7,946 bases of DNA, from the NCBI GenBank assembly GCA_039198835.1, contig JBCCTH010000130.1:1-7946 (forward strand), in the 5' to 3' direction. This stretch comes from Shimia_B sp039198835 (lineage in GTDB: Bacteria > Pseudomonadota > Alphaproteobacteria > Rhodobacterales > Rhodobacteraceae). Position 1 is the stretch's first letter. Every line of letters begins with the position of its first letter. Positions 6,317 through 7,946 of this stretch are shown here, in pieces. Both the position numbers and the translations under genes were made by a program. The notes under the pieces were generated by a model. That model saw only the letters and a list, made by a program, of their open reading frames with translations. It did not search any database and was not told the DNA's origin.

Positions 6317-6339
6317 CTTCATTTTTCCAAAAAAACTCC
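6317..6339 (-). repeat. 3'-end element copy 2 (minus orientation)
   Basis: Read on the minus strand this is GGAG-T7-GG-A5-TGAAG, identical to the element at 6164-6186 at 22 of 23 positions. The two copies face each other across 130 bases. It lies downstream of the mtfA-like gene in that gene's direction, and its T7 run follows the hairpin at 6348-6368. Together they look like a 3'-end signal. Confidence 0.65.
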
Positions 6340-6347
6340 ACGGGGGT

Positions 6348-6368
6348 CTGGGGGTGTGAAACCCCCAG
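6348..6368 (-). terminator. Terminator-like hairpin downstream of the mtfA-like gene
   Basis: CTGGGGG (6348-6354) and CCCCCAG (6362-6368) form a perfect 7-base-pair stem with a 7-base loop. On the minus strand it lies about 70 bases after the mtfA-like stop and is followed, 12 bases later, by a run of seven T (6335-6329). The gap before the T-run is longer than in a textbook intrinsic terminator. ACCCCCGTGGAG fills that gap and could offer alternative pairing. Confidence 0.5.
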
Positions 6369-6435
6369 TTCGCGGCGCGACACGGGGGGAGAAGGTGCAT
6401 CAACACGCCGGCAGCCTTGCCTGTCGCCTGCGGCT

Positions 6436-7248
6436 CTAACCCCCCCAGGACGCCGGGTCTTGCTGGAAGTACTTTGAGAGCGCGCGGTAGAGCGCCGGTT
6501 CTTCGCGCAATAGCTCGATTGGCGTTTCAAAAAACGCCTCCACGGCCACGGCAAAGAGCTCTTCCGGGGCGGTTGCGCCATAAGCGTCGAGGAACGGGCG
6601 CTTGCCGATCTCGAGAAGCCTGTTGGCCCGTTCGAACGCCTCGTTGAAAGCCTCCGCCCAAGCGCGCGCCTCCGCCGATGATGCCATCTGCGGCAAGCCG
6701 TTGGTTGCCCCCGAAAGGTCATCAAGCTGATGCGCGAATTCATGAAAGACGACATTGTGACCGTCATCGTCGATGAACGCGCCGCGCGCGCTATCGGCCC
6801 AGGACAGGATCACCGGCCCCCGCGCCCAGCTCTCGCCGATCCGCACGGTTTCGCGCTCGGTGACAACAAATCCATCCTGCTCGGCGCGCTTTGATTTGAA
6901 CGCGCCGGGATAAAGGATCACGCTGCGCAAGGTGGGAAACCAGGCATCATTGGCAGCCACGAGGATACAGGCCTGGGCAGCGATGCAGAGCGCCATGTCA
7001 TCATCAACATCGAGCCCCCCCGCGCCGTAAAAATCGACCTGATCGAGAAAGAGTCTGATCTTGCCTTCAAGCCCGGCGCGCAACTTGAGGGGCATGCGAT
7101 TATAGAGCGCGACATTCTCTGCAATTATCGCGCGCTCGGCGTCTGTGAGCGTTGAGGAAAGCAGCGTCTCGCGCGCTTTTCGGGCGTTTCGCACGCGAAA
7201 CACGGCATAGCCGAGGGCCAGTAAAACAAGGGCTGCAAGCCAGATCAT
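6436..7248 (-). CDS. mtfA: MtfA-type zinc metallopeptidase (peptidase family M90), membrane-anchored
   Basis: The 270-residue protein has the zinc-peptidase motif HEFAHQLD with ligands H169 and H173 and catalytic E170. The third ligand is probably E230 in APEELFAVAVEAFF, and Y223 in DAYGATAPEE is also conserved. These correspond to H149, H153, E212 and Y205 of E. coli MtfA, and the C-terminal YFQQDP also matches. In E. coli MtfA binds the repressor Mlc (DgsA) and so controls the glucose phosphotransferase genes. That partner is not expected in Rhodobacterales, so the substrate here is unknown. Unlike E. coli MtfA, this one starts with a hydrophobic helix (about 2-18) followed by basic residues, implying a membrane anchor with the peptidase in the cytoplasm. 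ATG 7248 is the start. It is divergent from gshA. Confidence 0.88.
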   Translation of the reverse strand: MIWLAALVLLALGYAVFRVRNARKARETLLSSTLTDAERAIIAENVALYNRMPLKLRAGLEGKIRLFLDQVDFYGAGGLDVDDDMALCIAAQACILVAANDAWFPTLRSVILYPGAFKSKRAEQDGFVVTERETVRIGESWARGPVILSWADSARGAFIDDDGHNVVFHEFAHQLDDLSGATNGLPQMASSAEARAWAEAFNEAFERANRLLEIGKRPFLDAYGATAPEELFAVAVEAFFETPIELLREEPALYRALSKYFQQDPASWGG

Positions 7249-7389
7249 TCATGGAATTTAACCTGTTTATGGGCGGAGCGGCAGCGCAATCGTGATCGCG
7301 CGATGCCTGCGAGCACAGATGCTGCGCATTGACTTCCCGCCCCGCGAGCGGCACCTCTCGCTCACGACGAAACGAAAGACCGGGGTCCC
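7249..7389. other. Divergent intergenic region between the mtfA-like gene and gshA
   Basis: These 141 bases should hold both promoters. A 10-base perfect palindrome, ATCGCGCGAT, lies at 7295-7304 near the middle and could be a protein-binding site, though such palindromes are common in GC-rich DNA. TTGACT occurs at about 7328 on the plus strand but has no convincing -10 box at the right distance. Confidence 0.35.
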
Positions 7390-7946
7390 ATGTCCATACC
7401 ACAATCTGGCGGCGGCCCTATCGAGAGTTTCGACGATCTTGCAGGGTATCTCGCGGCTGGTTGCAAGCCCAAAGACGCCTGGCGCATCGGCACCGAGCAC
7501 GAGAAGTTCGGCTATGACGCTCAAACCTTCGCGCCGCTCCCCTATGACGGGCCAGTCTCGATCAAGGCGATGCTCGAGGGCTTGCGCGATAGCTATGGAT
7601 GGCGCGCGATTGAAGAAGCGGGCCATCTCATCGGGCTCGAAAAGGATGGCGCCAATATCAGCCTTGAGCCCGGCGGGCAGCTTGAGCTTTCAGGCGCGCC
7701 GCTCACGTCGATCCACGAGACCTGTGACGAGGTGAATGCCCATCTTGCGGAGGTCCGCGATGTGGCCGACCGCATCGGCGCGGGCTTCATTGGCCTCGGC
7801 GCCGCGCCCGTCTGGACCCACGAGCAGACGCCCATGATGCCCAAGGGCCGCTACAAGCTCATGGACAGCTATATGGGCCGCGTGGGCACCACCGGCACCT
7901 GGATGATGCGGCGCACCTGCACGGTGCAGGTGAACCTCGATTTCGC
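7390..7946 (+). CDS. gshA: Glutamate--cysteine ligase (GshA), 5' part
   Basis: GshA joins glutamate and cysteine in an ATP-dependent reaction, the first and rate-limiting step of glutathione synthesis in the cytoplasm. The frame is open from ATG 7390 to the window end, giving 185 residues, roughly the first 40% of the usual 450-460. Recognisable segments of the plant/alphaproteobacterial-type (GCS2) family are the IGTEHEKFGY substrate-binding stretch (33-42), the GLEKDGANISLEPGGQLELSGAP segment, WTHEQTPMMPKGRYKLM and the GTWMMRRTCTVQVNLDF segment at the edge. The ATG gives MSIPQSGGGPIESFDDL, a family-like N-terminus. No strong Shine-Dalgarno sequence is visible. The 3' end lies outside the window, so completeness cannot be judged. 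Confidence 0.93.
   Translation, partial: MSIPQSGGGPIESFDDLAGYLAAGCKPKDAWRIGTEHEKFGYDAQTFAPLPYDGPVSIKAMLEGLRDSYGWRAIEEAGHLIGLEKDGANISLEPGGQLELSGAPLTSIHETCDEVNAHLAEVRDVADRIGAGFIGLGAAPVWTHEQTPMMPKGRYKLMDSYMGRVGTTGTWMMRRTCTVQVNLDF

Larger units (their letters stand above)
6048..6435. other. 388-base convergent intergenic region with repeat elements and no clear gene
   Basis: This gap lies between the stops of the 5526-6047 gene and the mtfA-like gene, so it needs terminators but no promoters. It holds two facing copies of a 23-base element, a GC hairpin on the mtfA side and a 23-codon open stretch on the minus strand (6318-6250). A longer plus-strand frame from 6181 reads through both elements and the hairpin and looks non-coding. 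I see no tRNA, IS end or CRISPR repeat here. Confidence 0.6.

Noticed and set aside
6181..6477. 98-codon plus-strand frame from 6181
   Set aside because: It runs through both 23-base elements and the hairpin and into the 3' end of mtfA antisense; composition is not protein-like.
7328..7362. TTGACT as a -35 box for gshA
   Set aside because: No acceptable -10 hexamer lies 16-18 bases downstream; the region there is GC-rich.

Overview
The window looks like ordinary chromosomal housekeeping DNA from an alphaproteobacterium, most likely of the Rhodobacterales (Rhodobacteraceae/Roseobacter type). The reasons are high GC, the runs pgsA-moaD-moaE and ubiA/rsmE/(small membrane protein)/gshA, close similarity of RsmE and MoaE to that lineage, and two copies of a GGAG-T5-NT-GG-A5-TGAAG element that I recall as common in Rhodobacteraceae intergenic regions. 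The taxonomic call rests on recall and gene order; no search was run.

Layout. At the left edge a minus-strand gene runs out of the window, showing only its first 32 codons, which include a hydrophobic segment. Divergent from it is a tight plus-strand operon: pgsA (248-913), moaD (910-1161) and moaE (1164-1610). It encodes phosphatidylglycerophosphate synthase and the two subunits of molybdopterin synthase. Converging on it is a minus-strand run, read right to left: ubiA (4809-3862), an OmpA-family protein with BON-like repeats (3808-1946) and a small membrane-anchored coiled-coil protein (1953-1630). The last two overlap by 8 bases. A strong hairpin lies between ubiA and the ompA-like gene and covers the latter's Shine-Dalgarno sequence.

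ubiA and rsmE (4822-5529) are head to head with only 12 bases between their start codons, so each promoter must lie in the other gene. rsmE is followed, with an ATGA overlap, by a two-helix membrane protein of unknown function (5526-6047). A 388-base convergent gap (6048-6435) holds two facing copies of the 23-base element and a terminator-like hairpin. It is followed by a minus-strand MtfA-type zinc peptidase (7248-6436) and, divergent from that, the 5' part of gshA (7390 to the window end).

Functionally the window mixes phospholipid synthesis (PgsA), molybdenum cofactor synthesis (MoaD/MoaE), ubiquinone synthesis (UbiA), 16S rRNA methylation (RsmE), glutathione synthesis (GshA) and an envelope pair (OmpA-like plus coiled coil). 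I found no CRISPR array, insertion sequence, phage module, tRNA or rRNA. I see no clear new multi-gene system. The points most worth a second look are the inverted 3'-end elements, the hairpin over the ompA-like ribosome-binding site, the ultra-short ubiA/rsmE divergent junction and the OmpA-like/coiled-coil gene pair.
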